Of a stretch of 64,000 nt of DNA, positions 46,972 through 59,262 are shown in pieces. The notes below the pieces were generated by a model. That model did not search any database. It saw only the letters and a program-made list of their open reading frames with translations, and was not told the DNA's origin. The number at the start of each line of letters is the position of its first letter. Within the stretch, counting starts at the first letter, position 1. The stretch comes from Fremontodendron californicum (lineage: Eukaryota; Streptophyta; Magnoliopsida; Malvales; Malvaceae), in NCBI GenBank assembly GCA_030761205.1, contig JAULJL010000032.1:10235134-10299133 (forward strand), read 5' to 3'. The translations under genes and the position numbers were made by a program.

Positions 46972-48488
46972 TGATGCACTCTAAAGAGTATATCTTAATT
47001 AAAACCTTGTACTAAAAAGATCAATTGTAAAGTATAGTAGAAGCAATGGTCGAATCACAGGGATTGGTGTCTAGTTTATAAATTACTAGTTTAAAACTTA
47101 TATTTCAAGCAAAACAAAATAAAAAGGGGGTTTTTGAAATCAGTTTAAACTAAAGCAAACAATAAAAGTAAGAAAGCAAGTAAATAAGAAGTAACCAAAT
47201 ATGAGAAAAGTATGGTTAAGGTTTCATTCTCCACCACTAGACAATGTTAAAAATCAAATTCTGATCTATCAATATCAATTAGCTATCAAAGTTAACAACC
47301 GTAGATAACAACATCATGTCTTACCCAATTCTTCCTTAGTTCGTCGTTAAGCAGGACGAATGCCACTACTTAATCTCTAACTATCAAATAACCTACGATA
47401 AACATCATTAGATTCAAAACGATAACAGCTTTATGACAAGAAAGATAGGTTAATCTACACAACAAACACATAAACATGGATTCATTCAACTTATGTTATG
47501 TTTCACTTCATAATTCCTGAAAACCCAACATAATCATGAATTACATATTGCCATTATTGAATAAAAATCAAGACAATTACACGGATCAAGATTCCTAAAC
47601 TAGCATTAGATAATTATCAAGATCTATCTAGTTGGCCACCTAAATAAATCAAGACAATATCATGAGCAATTCTTGTAAAAGAACATAAACAACTTTGATA
47701 GAAAACTAATATATAATATAATCTGAAAATTAATTACATAACATGTCTAAGGCTTTGAAATCACCTTTAACCAAAGAGAAGTTTAGCCTAGCATAGGCAT
47801 AGATAGTATATACATAAAACTAAAAAGAAAATAAAAGAATGGAGAAGAAGAAGAAGAATAATGATGATCTTTGAGTCTCCTCCCAAAGATAGATAGTTTG
47901 TGGCTCAAAAGATGGTATTTATAGAGTTTTAAAACCCTGAGAACAAGTCCTTGCAGAACAAGTAAGCCAAAAGGCAAAAAATCACATTTTTGGGCCTTTT
48001 ATTTACGGTTTTTCCCGAATTGTTGGCGTCTAGGCGCCGGAATTTGGTGTCTAGGCGCCGAGCATACTGTTTTCATTTTTCTGCTGCACCTTCCTTCACT
48101 TCTTCATCTGAGATGGATGCCTATTTCTTGTTCGATTTGAGTGTGTAAATATCGTTGGAAAGGTATTCAAGTCAGCTTCAAAAGTCAAGAAGGAAGTTTC
48201 TTCAAATAAAGAATTTAACATAATGATTTACTTGCAACAAGCTCCTAAGGTCAAATCTGCCTTCTTACTTTGCAACCAAAAATTTATCTTTTTGACTCCC
48301 GAGTCTTCTTCCATCTTATGATTATGATTTTGTAAGTTCTTTACCATCATTATTGATATCTTTTGACTTCATTCTCCTTATTGTACCTAAAATTCAAAAA
48401 CATAATATAAGTAAACAAGATAAAGATCGAAAACATAACAAAAACTAAAGGTAGAAAGGCATAAAATGTATATTTTATGAGCTTATCA
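46972..48488 (-). mobile_element. 3' LTR of Athila-like element 3, 1517 bp
   Basis: It starts TGATGCACTC and ends GAGCTTATCA, with a polypurine tract immediately right. The five bases before it are GTTAT; the partner duplication should lie beyond the Ogre element, outside the window. The first 338 bp can be compared with the 5' LTR remnant at 51516-51853: about 16-17 differences by eye, near 5%. Confidence 0.85.
47916..47925 (-). promoter_or_regulatory. TATA box of LTR (element 3)
   Basis: Minus-strand TCTATAAATA in the block shared with the LTR of element 1. Confidence 0.5.
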
Positions 48489-48505
48489 AGTACCCCCACA
48501 CTTAG
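48489..48505 (-). other. Polypurine tract of Athila-like element 3
   Basis: The minus strand reads TAAGTGTGGGGGTACT against the 3' LTR. The core TAAGTGTGGGGG recurs twice inside the element, at 49416-49427 and 50072-50083. Confidence 0.8.
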
Positions 48506-50303
48506 CTTTTTGCTAGTCCTCGAGCAAATAAATAAATAAATAAATAAAATAATAAAATATAATCTAATCCACTTTCGTAGGAAATCACGGTGGCACTTAG
48601 CATGTGACACAAGCCTTAAACCCCCTAGGTGTCCCTAGTGGATGAGTTTAGTCTCGTGAGGGTTTACTAGGACGATACCCACAAACATTGAAAACATAAG
48701 AAAAATAAAAATAAAAATAAAAATAAAAATAATAATTACAACTAATCCTTTCAATATAAATTAGAGAAAATCATTGGACAAGTCTTATAAACTAATCAAT
48801 AGCTTAAAGAATTTCACAAAAAATTGTACTTGAATATAAATAGTTTGAGTTAAGCCAATATTAATATAACATATCTCAATCAAAATAGTGCATATTCAAA
48901 CTTAATCTCAACTTCTCACATGGGATATTCTCATGATTTTCACTCTTTAAAGTAGTGGTAAAGTGTTTACACTAAATCAATCTCATGAAAACAGTTCTAC
49001 CATATGCTTGCTTGTCCACCTATTCTCCACTATTTAGATCATGCAACTTCATAAATCAAGAGGTCTTTATTAAAGGTTGTAATGGGGCCAAGGGGTAGTA
49101 ATGTGGTTAAATAATAAAAGATAAAAGATATTACAAAGGTTCCAAAAACTTCATAGAATTTAGAGAAAAAATAAGATTTTGCAAATAAAACTTTCTCAAT
49201 ATTCCTTGGAAGTACATAATCACATAGGCTGAATATTTTATGTTGAGCCTTTACTTCATTCTAACCAACCTTGTAACATTCTTTTTCTTTTCTTTAACTA
49301 GTAGTTCAAGAGATGATTCATTTTTTTTCTTTTTTTTTTCTTTCCATTTTTTTTCATGAGAATGTATTTTTACGATGTTCTTTTTTCTTTTTCTCTTGAC
49401 TTTTACATTTCTCCTCCCCCACACTTATCTTTTGTTCTAACCCAAATTTTCAAAAAGTATCCCTTGTTTTTGCAATATGTCTCAAGCATTCTAGTCTATC
49501 TTTAGAACAAGGGTAAAGATATAAATGTAATTAGGCTAGGTGCAAGATATGGTTACCAAAAAAATAGCTTATTCGATGTAGGCTCAAATTGGTTCACTAG
49601 AGGGATGTTTTCTTGTAACATCAATAATGGATGGCTGTTTGGCCCTGGTTATAATCCTAATGCCTTTATCATATTCATGTTATTACATGCATCAATGTAG
49701 TCTCAAAAAGGTTTAAAGCAAGTTCTAGAGAATCATGTAATCATAAGAGCACTCAAGAAAGAAATTAGATTGTTATGCATAATGCATCAATCATATAGGA
49801 TCAAAACTCACAAGGATGATTATACAAGTCAATATCAAGTATAAACATGCTTCTTTCTCAATCAACATATCATATTAACAATAGCTCATAAAAAATTAAT
49901 ATTAAGCTTAATTCTCATAAAAATCTTCTCACTAATAACCAATTTTAGATTTATGCAATTAATGTCTCATCATTGTATTGAAAATGAACTAAAACACACT
50001 AGAAATAATAATAATATTAAAGACTCATAAAAAAAATAATAGCCAAAAAGAAAAAAAATCCTAAATCCTTCCCCCCACACTTAATTCTTACATTGTGCTC
50101 AATGTAATGCTATCACCCCATATGCAAGAATTATATGTAAGAGAAAAGAACTACTAAATAAAAGAAGAAAAACAACTAAAGAACACTATACAAAAATTAA
50201 AACAAAGCACGAAAGAGAGAAAACAAATCTGGTTTGGCAGGTTGACAATTTCTTCATTAATTGGGCTGCCTTCCCAATTAGCACTGGAGTTAGTGTTTTG
50301 AAC
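48506..50303 (-). mobile_element. Athila-like element 3: 3' non-coding region
   Basis: About 1.8 kb without a supported gene. From 48871 it matches 8511-10070 of element 1. It stands where an autonomous Athila would have RT, RNase H, integrase and the env-like region, so those are deleted or were never there. Confidence 0.7.
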
Positions 50304-51381
50304 TTAACCAACACCCCTTCTTGGCTTTTTAGGCTTGTCAGGCTCATACATGAAACTTCCCAAATTTGTGCATTTGATAGGAAGCTTTCTTTTCACAATA
50401 GTGGATGTATTCTCCATTACAAGTGTTATTACATAATCCTTTATGGTGCATAACTCATCAAGAAATAGTGTAACTTTTGGTACTTGTTGAATGGTATCCA
50501 CAAACAAACTGTTTAAGGTTTCCAGCATGTCTTGTTCACGTTCCTCCTCCTTGAACTTTGCGAATCTACTAGGAAAAGGTGGAGAAGAAACATTAGTAAA
50601 AATTGAAACCTTAAACGTTACCTCAAGTGTCGAAGTACTCTCCTTTGATATTGAAGCTTCATTATCTTCAAGAAGTAAATCCATCTCAAGTTCTTTCTCA
50701 TCCTCGGGTTCCCTTGGATTTTCTGATTCATCCTCAAGTTGTGTGGCACTAACATTCTCCTTTGGATCAATCATAATTTGGGAAGGGAGTTGTTCATGTA
50801 GTTCCTCAGATCCTTCTTCTATCCATCGCGCCACACCACTAGCCAATTGGCTTTTGCGTTTCCAAACTCAGGATACTTTCCTGAAGACTTGTCCTTGTTT
50901 CCTAAATGTTTGCCTCTATTTTCTGTTGAAATTGCAAATTATTAGCAGCAAAAGTATTGACAAGGTCTTCTAAAGAAGTACTTGAACTTTGAGGTGGGGG
51001 CTGCAAAAGATCTGGTTCTTGAGACCATGAATGATTGAAGCTCGATGGATAATTGTAGTTGGCATAAGGATCTATTTCTTGATAATTTCCCGAGTAGTCA
51101 TAATTAGTATGATTCCACCATCCCTCATTGTAAGTGTTTGGAAAAGCATCATACTGTTGTCCTTGGAACCCTTGATGGCTTTGGTATCATCCCACATCAT
51201 AGGCTCGTTCAAAATTATCTTTTTGATAGTATGGACACCAATTGGTTGGATGATCCATCCTGAAGCATACTCCACACTGCCTTGATTGTTGAATCTTACT
51301 TATGGCCACTTGTTGAACTATGGAGATGAGATTGTCTAGTTGGTTTTGAAGGTTCTGAAGTTTTGATGTAGCACCTGCCAT
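50304..51381 (-). pseudogene. Gag/protease relic of Athila-like element 3
   Basis: Reading right to left: 51381-51187 has QNQLDNLISIVQQVA and the knuckle-like CGVCFRMDHPTNWCP. A run of short blocks follows. At 50846-50304 an acidic linker precedes PFPSRFAKFKEEEREQDMLE and ENTSTIVKRKLPIKC, the part before the protease. The protease active site is missing. The internal region of the whole element is only about 3.0 kb, so it would need proteins from elsewhere to move. Confidence 0.75.
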
Positions 51382-51491
51382 CTCTTCTTGCTTGAAATCT
51401 GAAAAGAAAAACTTGTATGTACAAAAGAAATAAAATTAATTATAACTGAAAATAAGAATAAACCAAGTAACGAATAAACTAAAGAAAACAA

Positions 51492-51509
51492 TCCCCGATA
51501 ACGGAGCCA
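51492..51509 (-). other. Primer-binding site of Athila-like element 3
   Basis: The minus strand reads TGGCTCCGTTATCGGGGA, again a variant of the aspartate-tRNA-type PBS, six bases from the LTR. Confidence 0.75.
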
Positions 51510-51515
51510 AAAAAT

Positions 51516-51853
51516 TGATGCACTCCAAAGAGTATATCTTAATTAAAACCTTGCACTAAAAAGATCAATTGTAAAGTGTAGTAGAAGTAAGGTTCGAATC
51601 CACAGGGATTGGTGTCTAGTTTATAAATTACTAGTTTAAAACTTAAATTCAAGGAAAACAAAATAAAAAGGGGGTTTTTTAAATCAGTTTAAACTAAAGC
51701 AAACAATAAAAGTAAGAAAGCAAGTAAATAAAAAGTAATCAAATATGAGAAAAGTATGGTTAAGGTTTCATTCTCCACCACTAGACAATGTTAAAAATCA
51801 AGTTCAGATCTATCAACATCAATTAGCTATCAAAGTTAACAACCGTAGATAAC
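51516..51853 (-). mobile_element. 5' LTR remnant of Athila-like element 3
   Basis: It begins TGATGCACTC and matches 46972 onward until GTAGATAAC, where the Ogre LTR at 51854 starts. The remaining ~1.2 kb should lie on the far side of that Ogre element, beyond 64000. Confidence 0.85.
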
Positions 51854-52860
51854 TGTCGATACGTGATCACGAATCGCGGGGGACCCGTTCGAGTGAGGAG
51901 AAAACAGAAGCAGAGGAAAAGACGACTTAATTCCTCTAGAAATAAAATAAACAGTCAGGGTATGAAAACGGCCTTGTAAAAAGACATGGAGTCGCCACCA
52001 ATCCTTTTTAGCTAGGTGTGATCGGCCACCTATTAAAACCAATTTTATAAAACATTTTAAAATTAATTAAAACATTTTTATTTCAAGTCTACGTTATAAA
52101 CCAGAGAAATCAAAGAAACGGGTTCGGGAGTCGGTTATGTGCGGGGAAGGATTAGCACCCCCACAATTCCCGTATAAAATTGTACCTTATTAATCGTGTG
52201 TTATTTTAAGTCTTGGTAAAAAAGTCAGTTTTAATTTAGTATTTTAAGTTAATTCCCAATTTTAAGAAAAATAATTCCATTTTTAATTGAAAATAATCCG
52301 GAATTTATTAATTCAAAATTTTCCTACATTCCCCGACAAAACCGGCAAAATATAGAAACTTTTATTCATTTGGAAAACTTTCCGAATTATTCTCGTTTTT
52401 TGAAAGAAAGATATTCCTTTATTAATGATAATTGATGATATTTCCTCCAACAAACCCGGTAGAGAACTCATGAATTATTTTAACTCGGGAATATCTTTAT
52501 TTTTATTGAAAATCATTATCTTTTTCAAAACATTTAAAAATATGAACATAAACATGTATGACATAAATAAAATGACATGGAAAGTCTAGATAATATAATG
52601 CAACCTAAATGATATGACATAATTTAAATGACATAGTATATTCTAGGTAAAATGAAAAATCCTAAGTATCATGGTATATTCTAAATGAGATAAAATGATT
52701 TAAATGACATGACAATTTTAAATGATATGGCATATTTTAAATGACATGGCATGTTATAATATAAAATAACCTAAATGACATGGAATATGATCTAAATGAC
52801 AAGAAATGACATGAAATTAAAAAAATGCTAACATATAATATGCATGAAAATGAAAATAAA

Positions 52861-52897
<37 letters not shown>

Positions 52898-55800
52898 CAT
52901 GAACATAGTATATGCTAAACAATATGAAAAAAATAACTAAATAAAAAGCATAGGATATCATGAAACATTAAAAATCATATGGAAATCAATATAAGATCAT
53001 AAAATGTGAATTAAAATAATAATACTACCATGGAAAATATCATAGCAAAAATCACACATTTAAATAAAATGCATGAACATGGAAAATGCAATACATGAAA
53101 ATGTATTTTTTCCTCTAAATAAAGAAATCCATATATCTAAAAAAGATATCCGGCTACGTTAGGAAAATATGTCAAATTAGATTTCCTAAAAAAAATAAAA
53201 CTTTTTGATTGTTTGAAATTAATTTTGAGGAAAACTTGAATAAAAATTAAAACCCTTACCAAACCCTTTTAAAATGACTCTAATTTCCTAAGTTTAAAAT
53301 CCCGGACTTAACCACCCTTAACCCGAGATTTATAAAATCATTTTTAAAGTTTAAAGATGCTTAGAAACTACCCTAAGACAGTAGCTAAATCTTCTAACCA
53401 ACCCCCTCTAAATGCCTTAGCCAAATTCAACCATTATTTCTCTTTTGATTTCAAATCTGCCTCTACTGTCCGGTTTTGCCACACGATTTTTTAGCCTATT
53501 TTTAAAAATTCAAAAAATTCTAAAAAAGTACTGGAGACTCAAAATATGTAAAAATACACGAGAAAACATTGGCTTAATTTTCTGATAAAATATGACTGCC
53601 CAAAAAAATCAAAGTATAAATTGTTGGAGATCATCCTAAAGACCTAAGGACAGTAGCTAAAGCATTTAAAAACCTTGGACAAAAATTGGCTAACTAAAAA
53701 AAAATCACAAAGGTAGAACAATCAATTTGACAATTCCTTAATTTTCCACAAGTATGCTCAAGAGAGCATGACTTTGAGCCATTGATTGGCCTAAGTCATA
53801 AATCATGTGGCAATGACATGGAATGCATGAACATGCAGCAAATGAAATGTATCTTCTAAAGGTCTAAATGGTAAAGGAAATGCATGACAATTCAAGACAA
53901 CTTAAATGCCTAGCATGAGTTTGCATGGCAATAAATGCTATCCTAACTCAATATGCATGCAATGCTAGATAATGTAAATGTGACTTGGACCTAATATGTT
54001 ATGAATATGCATGAAAATGCTAATGTAATCTAAGGCCTAAATAGCATAGTAATGCTTGACAATACCAATGTGATTTAAGACTCAATATGCATGGCAATAC
54101 CAATATGGCCTAGACCTAAATGTAATGAACATGCATAGCAATACTATGAACATACAATGACCAATGAAACTAATGTCAATGCTGGAACAAACAGCAACTA
54201 ATACACAATTTCAAGATACGATAATGCAAAGCATATTACCTAAACAAAATGCAAATGCATGACAAGGCAAAGGATGCATGAAGAGGCCAAATGTAGCTAC
54301 ATGATGCTCTAATGCAACCCTATCTAGTGAATGACATAAGTACATGACAAATCATATTAAGATGCATAATGTCATGACATTTTCATAAGCATATGACATA
54401 CTAAAATCAAAATGCACAAGCTCATGGCATGGAGATGCAAACAAGTTAAGAAACAAAAGGAAAATACATATGCAAGGCATACAAAAATGGAGTTACCGAA
54501 TGGTCATGGAAAAAATGATGGCATTTTATCATAGCATTTTCATAAGCACATGGCATACTAAAATCAAAATGTAAAAGTTCATGGCAATGAGATGCCAACA
54601 AGTTAAGAAGCAAAAGGAAAATGCACATGCAAGGCATACAAAAAATGAAGTTGCCGAATGGTCATGGAACAAAATAAAGAAAATGCAAGCATGTAAGACA
54701 TGATACATGAAAAAAAAAATGCACAACATGAACATATGAACAACAATGGCCGAATATGCAAGGATACAACATCAAGCATGGAAATGAAATATTTAAGTAA
54801 ATATAGCATAGAAAATAATGTAAAGAACATATATATAAAAAAAAATTAACATAGACATGCAAAACAAATAACAAGCAAAACTAGTAAGTAAAACAAGGAA
54901 AGTTAAGCTCCATGGTTGGTATCAAATGTGCATAGCCTTTCACCTAACCATAATCACTTGGTCTTGCCAAGCTTCGAAATAAATAGCATTTTCATAAGCA
55001 CATGCAAGGAAGAAAAAAAGGAAAACCAAGGCAAGTAAATAAGCTATATTCAGCCATAGCATGAAACCATGTAAAAAAAAAATTATTTTCCACCATTTTA
55101 ATGAAGAAGAAGAGATGAAAACATAAGTAAACATTAAAAACTTTATTTCTATGAAAAATGTAGTAGGAAAACAAGATAGAAAATCAAAAAAACACCATGG
55201 AAAACAATAAGAAAGCTATCCTAGAGCTTGGTAGAGATGACTACCTTCAAGCTCTTTATTGAAAACCTTTTTTTCTTTCTTTCAAAACCTTTTTTTTTTT
55301 TACAAATTAGCTATTGTTGCCAGCTAAAAAACCTCTGAAAAAATTAAATCACTCCCTCCCTTTAGGCTTGGCCGAATGGCCCTCTAACCCTTGGATGGGA
55401 ATTGCACTTTTTCTCCTCCAATCTTGGCCTTTAGATTAAGATATTTTGATGAAAACATAAAAATGTCATCTTTCCAATTAATAGCAGCCCTTAAGATGTG
55501 TACTCAGCCCTTGTAGTAACCTTAGCCCTTTGATGCAAAAGAGGACCAATCCCATGCACTCCCTTGCTTGCCCCCCTTGAGTGCCTACCCTTGGATGAGT
55601 TGTGCTCTTCCATTCTTGGTCATTGGATGAGGACAACATAAAAATGACATATTTTAGATTAAATCCAGCCCTCAACATGTGTACTCAACCCTTGTAGATG
55701 GCCTAAGCCATTGGATGAAAAGAGATAATCCCATGCACCCCCTTACTTAACCGAATGGATGCTCACCCTTGGATGAATTGTGCTCATCTTTTTTTCTTCC

Positions 55801-57392
55801 ATTCTTGGCCATTAGACGAGGGTTCTTTTATGACAAATAAAAATGTCATGGCATTTAAATTTGGCCATTGGATGGTGCATTCAACTTTCCTACAAGGCAC
55901 CTAAGCCATTGGATGAAGGGGGGACCATTTGCAAGGTGTTAGTGGTAGCATGTGGTTTGATAGTGACTAAGGAATTAAATTGTTCAAGCTTCCTTCTTCT
56001 CCTCTATGTTGGCTGACCAAGGGAAGAAAAATCCCAGCAATTCCTTCTTCTTTCATATTTTCCTCAATTACAAATTTGACCTTTTTGGTTTTTTTGGTAA
56101 AATGACCTTTCTGCCCCCCAAACCTAAATAAATAGAAAACGGACTCCAAATTAGAATTTATTTTTTCAATACTTTCAAAATAATAAAAAATTGAATTCTG
56201 GAAGTTTTCAAAATTTTTCGAGTCCATTTGCTATTTATTTCAGATTTATTTTCGAAATTACCCCTTTTATGCACCCAAACTTTACGATTTTTTAAACGAG
56301 CTCGAATCAAGATTTTTCTTCACAAATCTCTTCCAAATAATTTAAAAATATGATCAGAAAGTTTTCATAATTTTTGGAGCTCATTTACTTTTTTTTTCGG
56401 GATTTATCTGCTTGAATTACTGCATAGGGGACCCAAGATTTGGCCATTTTGCAAACCAACTCCGAATCAAAATTTTCTTTTTCCAATCTCTTTCAAATAA
56501 TTTAAAAATGAGATTTGAAAATTTTCAAAATTTTTGGAACTCATTTGCTGTTTTTCCGGGATTTATCTGCTTGAATTACTACATAGGAGACCCGATATTT
56601 GACCATTTTGCAAACGAACTCTGAATCAAGATTTTCTTTCCCCAATCTCTTCAAAATGATTTAATAATGAGATTTTCAAAATTTCAAAATTTTTGTAGTT
56701 AATTTGCTATTTTTTCCATATTTTCCAATTTTGCCTTTTTGCCTCAGAAACTCGATTTTGCTCAAAACAAGTCCGATTTTTAGATTTTCTTCAAACTGAG
56801 CCCTGGGCTATCCTTGTTTAATCATTTATCATCAATTAAGTTCTTTAGATCTACTAAATCGGGCCATTTCTGTAATTCTTCCAATTTTCACCGAAATCCA
56901 CCAAAACCCTAATTCTCAGTTTTCTTTGAATTGACTTTTCTATCAGTTTTTCTTCCAAGTGGCTTCTCCATTACCCGTAGTCAGTGCTTATCTTTCATTT
57001 GAGACCTTCAATTCTGACCAATTTGATCGTTTAAGCATTTTTCCCCAAATTTTCCGAACTAGGGTTTCCTTTCTACTGAGATTCCGTAACCCAACTTCCG
57101 ACCTCCATATCTTTCAATGTAGACCTCAGATTATCAAAATTCTTCCACCGTCTTTCAATTGAACTTCAAATCTTTATTTTGAAAGTAGGTTGACTTTTTC
57201 AATAGTTGACTTTTTTGAGGTTGACTTTTTCCAGGTTGACTTTTTTGAGTTTTGACTTTTTCTATCTGCTTTCTTAGACTAAGCCTCGGAGTACCACCTG
57301 CAGGATGAGAAAAGCCTTTTAGCATTCTGAAACATCAATTTAGGAAGAAAATGTATCTGATTTAGGGGTCCGGACAAAATTAGGTGTCTACA
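51854..57392 (-). mobile_element. 3' LTR of an Ogre/Tat element, 5539 bp
   Basis: It starts TGTCGATACG and ends GGTGTCTACA, matching the solo LTR at 14091-19216 in ends and internal order: GTCGCCACCAATCC-like and GGCCACCTATTAAAAC blocks, the ATG-type array, ~195-bp units at 55400-55940, and the GAGCTCATTTGCT-type units at 56270-56720. A polypurine tract follows on the right, so this is the 3' LTR of an element whose body continues past the window end. It interrupts the 5' LTR of element 3. No gene is supported within it. Confidence 0.88.
57190..57257 (-). promoter_or_regulatory. TTGACT cluster near the U3 end of the Ogre LTR
   Basis: TTGACT occurs at 57190, 57206, 57221, 57236 and 57252, at the same place in the LTR as the cluster at 19021-19070. 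Confidence 0.4.
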
Positions 57393-57410
57393 GCTGCCCC
57401 TCTTTGGCTA
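57393..57410 (-). other. Polypurine tract of the Ogre element
   Basis: The minus strand reads AAAGAGGGGCAGC directly against the LTR end TGTAGACACC. It proves the orientation of the element. Confidence 0.85.
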
Positions 57411-57644
57411 TTGCTAAGAATCAGGAATCAGGCAAAGATAAACAAACACTAATTTTGTACGGTTAGTGAAATCACATGTGAAGGAAAGGGAAAGGGATTT
57501 TCTTTTCTTCTTTTTCGTCATTTTTTCATTTCATTCATCATTTTTTTTTTGAAAAAGCTGTAAATTGAAGATTTTGTCCTTAAATTGAATTCCATGACTA
57601 ATCAAGGCTCGACCCGTCTTAAGGAAACGAGTTCGATTTCAAAA

Positions 57645-57739
57645 AAAAATTGTACCGAAGATCTTAAGAATGGTGCCCGAAGGTCTTAAGAATGGTGCCC
57701 GAAGGTCTTAAAAATGGTGCCTGGAGGTCTTAAAAATGA
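57645..57739. repeat. 22-bp satellite-like repeat, left part (4 units)
   Basis: The unit is GTGCCCGAAGGTCTTAARAATG. The array breaks off at about 57739 and resumes at 58953. Confidence 0.9.
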
Positions 57740-58952
57740 GTATAGTGCCCTTTTCGTAACACCTCCTATTGTCCCAATGCCAGTTGGAGAACCTTACCTC
57801 TTAAAGCCAGTTGGAGTGCCATTGCTAATTCAGAGGTATCTAGTGTAATTGGTAAGCTAAGAACATGCATTTATTGAGAGTATAAGTCTGCTTTTCATCT
57901 TTCCTTTTCACTTATATAGCCTCTGGTTTGGTATCGAAACTCTCTAAATGAAACTTCCTTTCTCGCTCTCTCCCATGAGCTATAGAGACTTCCACAGCAA
58001 CTGAAGGAGTTTACAAAAGCACTGCAATTGGTTCTTTTGAGTCTGGAATATTTGCTATCGGCTATCTAGCTTTCAAACTTGTGTCTTAACTGGCTTCTCC
58101 TCCTACTATTGGTAAGGTATAGCCTATATTTAATAATTAGATTCTATTTACACTACTCTTGTAAGTAAGAGCCAGGAACTACAAAAACACTTTCAAACTC
58201 ACTTGCATAAGGCACTTTCCTTCCACCCCGACATGCCGAAAGGGTCCTCCATGGGCTAGAAAGCTCCTTCGAAATAGCAAGCAGCAGAAAGAGGGGTTGC
58301 TGGTTCGGGAAAGGAGTAGGGCCACGGTTAGCAAACTTATCCGGAAGCGGGTCAAGAAAGAGACAAAACTTGAGCGAGGAACGGGCTCCGCCCTAGTTTT
58401 TAAGGCAAAGTCTCACATGAAAGACAAAACTCAACATGAGACTCGAAACACAAAACTCGGCTAAAAAAGGATCAAAACCCGTCCTCCGGGAAAAGACAGC
58501 AAGAGATTGTGTAGAAAGGGGCTCGAAAGCTGAAGAAAGGAAACAGATTCGGGATAAACAGGTGCTGTTGTGGCCTAGGACTAAGATTCTTTCCTTCAAA
58601 GTTCTCACCATCGCGCATAGCAGGTCTCGTGTGCATGAATGTGTTGATTGCACCTTTGTCTTTAATAAATATTTCTTAGCTCTGCCAATTAGTAGGACTT
58701 CCTGCACTGAAAGCTTAGTAAAGTAGAGAGGAAAGAGGATGCACAACGAAGAGAAGACAAGACCCAATACCCAAGGAAAAAAGGGAGAATGTAAAAGAGA
58801 ACCACTCAGCCCAAAGGGAAGAAGACTAAAGACAACCAAAATGGGAGCGGAGAAGAATAAAGCCAACCCCCGGTAAACGTAAAAAAAAAAAAAGAAAAAA
58901 ACGACGAACTCCAGAGTGAGGGGAAGGCAGAGAAGTAAACCATCCAGAGAGG
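57740..58952. other. Probable mitochondrial DNA insert (NUMT), copy 2
   Basis: About 1.2 kb of non-repetitive DNA of higher GC content lies between two parts of the 22-bp array. CACCCCGACATGCCGAAAGG, 'GGAACGGGCTCCGCCCTAG' and AAGAGATTGTGTAGAAAGGG are unlike the Ogre sequence around them and have the look of plant mitochondrial DNA. The longest frame (58866-58393, minus, 157 codons) has hydrophobic N-terminal stretches but no family that I recognise. Source unproven. Confidence 0.45.
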
Positions 58953-59262
58953 CCCGAAGGTCTTAAAAATGGTGCCCGGGGTCTTAAAAATGGTGCCCGA
59001 AGGTCTTTAAAAATGGTGCCCGAAGGTCTTTAAAAATGGTGCCCGAGGGACTTTAAAATGGTGCCCGAAGGTCTTTAAAATGGTGCCTGAAGGTCTTTAA
59101 AAATGGTGCTTGTAGGTCTTTAAAAATGGTGCCCGAAGGTCCTTAAAATGGTGCCCGAAGGTCTTTAAAAATGGTGCCCTAAGGTCTTTATAAATGATGC
59201 CTGAAGGTCTTTAAAAATGGTGCCCGAAGGTCTTTAAAAAATGGTGCCCAAAGGTCTTACCT
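58953..59262. repeat. 22-bp satellite-like repeat, right part (about 14 units)
   Basis: Units are 21-24 bp, consensus GTGCCCGAAGGTCTTTAAAAATG, with indels in the A run. There are no spacers, so this is not a CRISPR array. 3' UTR arrays of Ogre-type elements are known seeds of satellite DNA. Confidence 0.9.

Noticed and set aside
58393..58866. 157-codon minus-strand frame with hydrophobic stretches
   Set aside because: It lies wholly in the probable mitochondrial insert, matches no protein I recognise, and has a plus-strand frame of similar quality opposite it.
58953..59262. Regular 22-bp repeats as a possible CRISPR array
   Set aside because: Units are directly adjacent with no unique spacers, no cas genes exist, and the setting is a plant retrotransposon 3' UTR.
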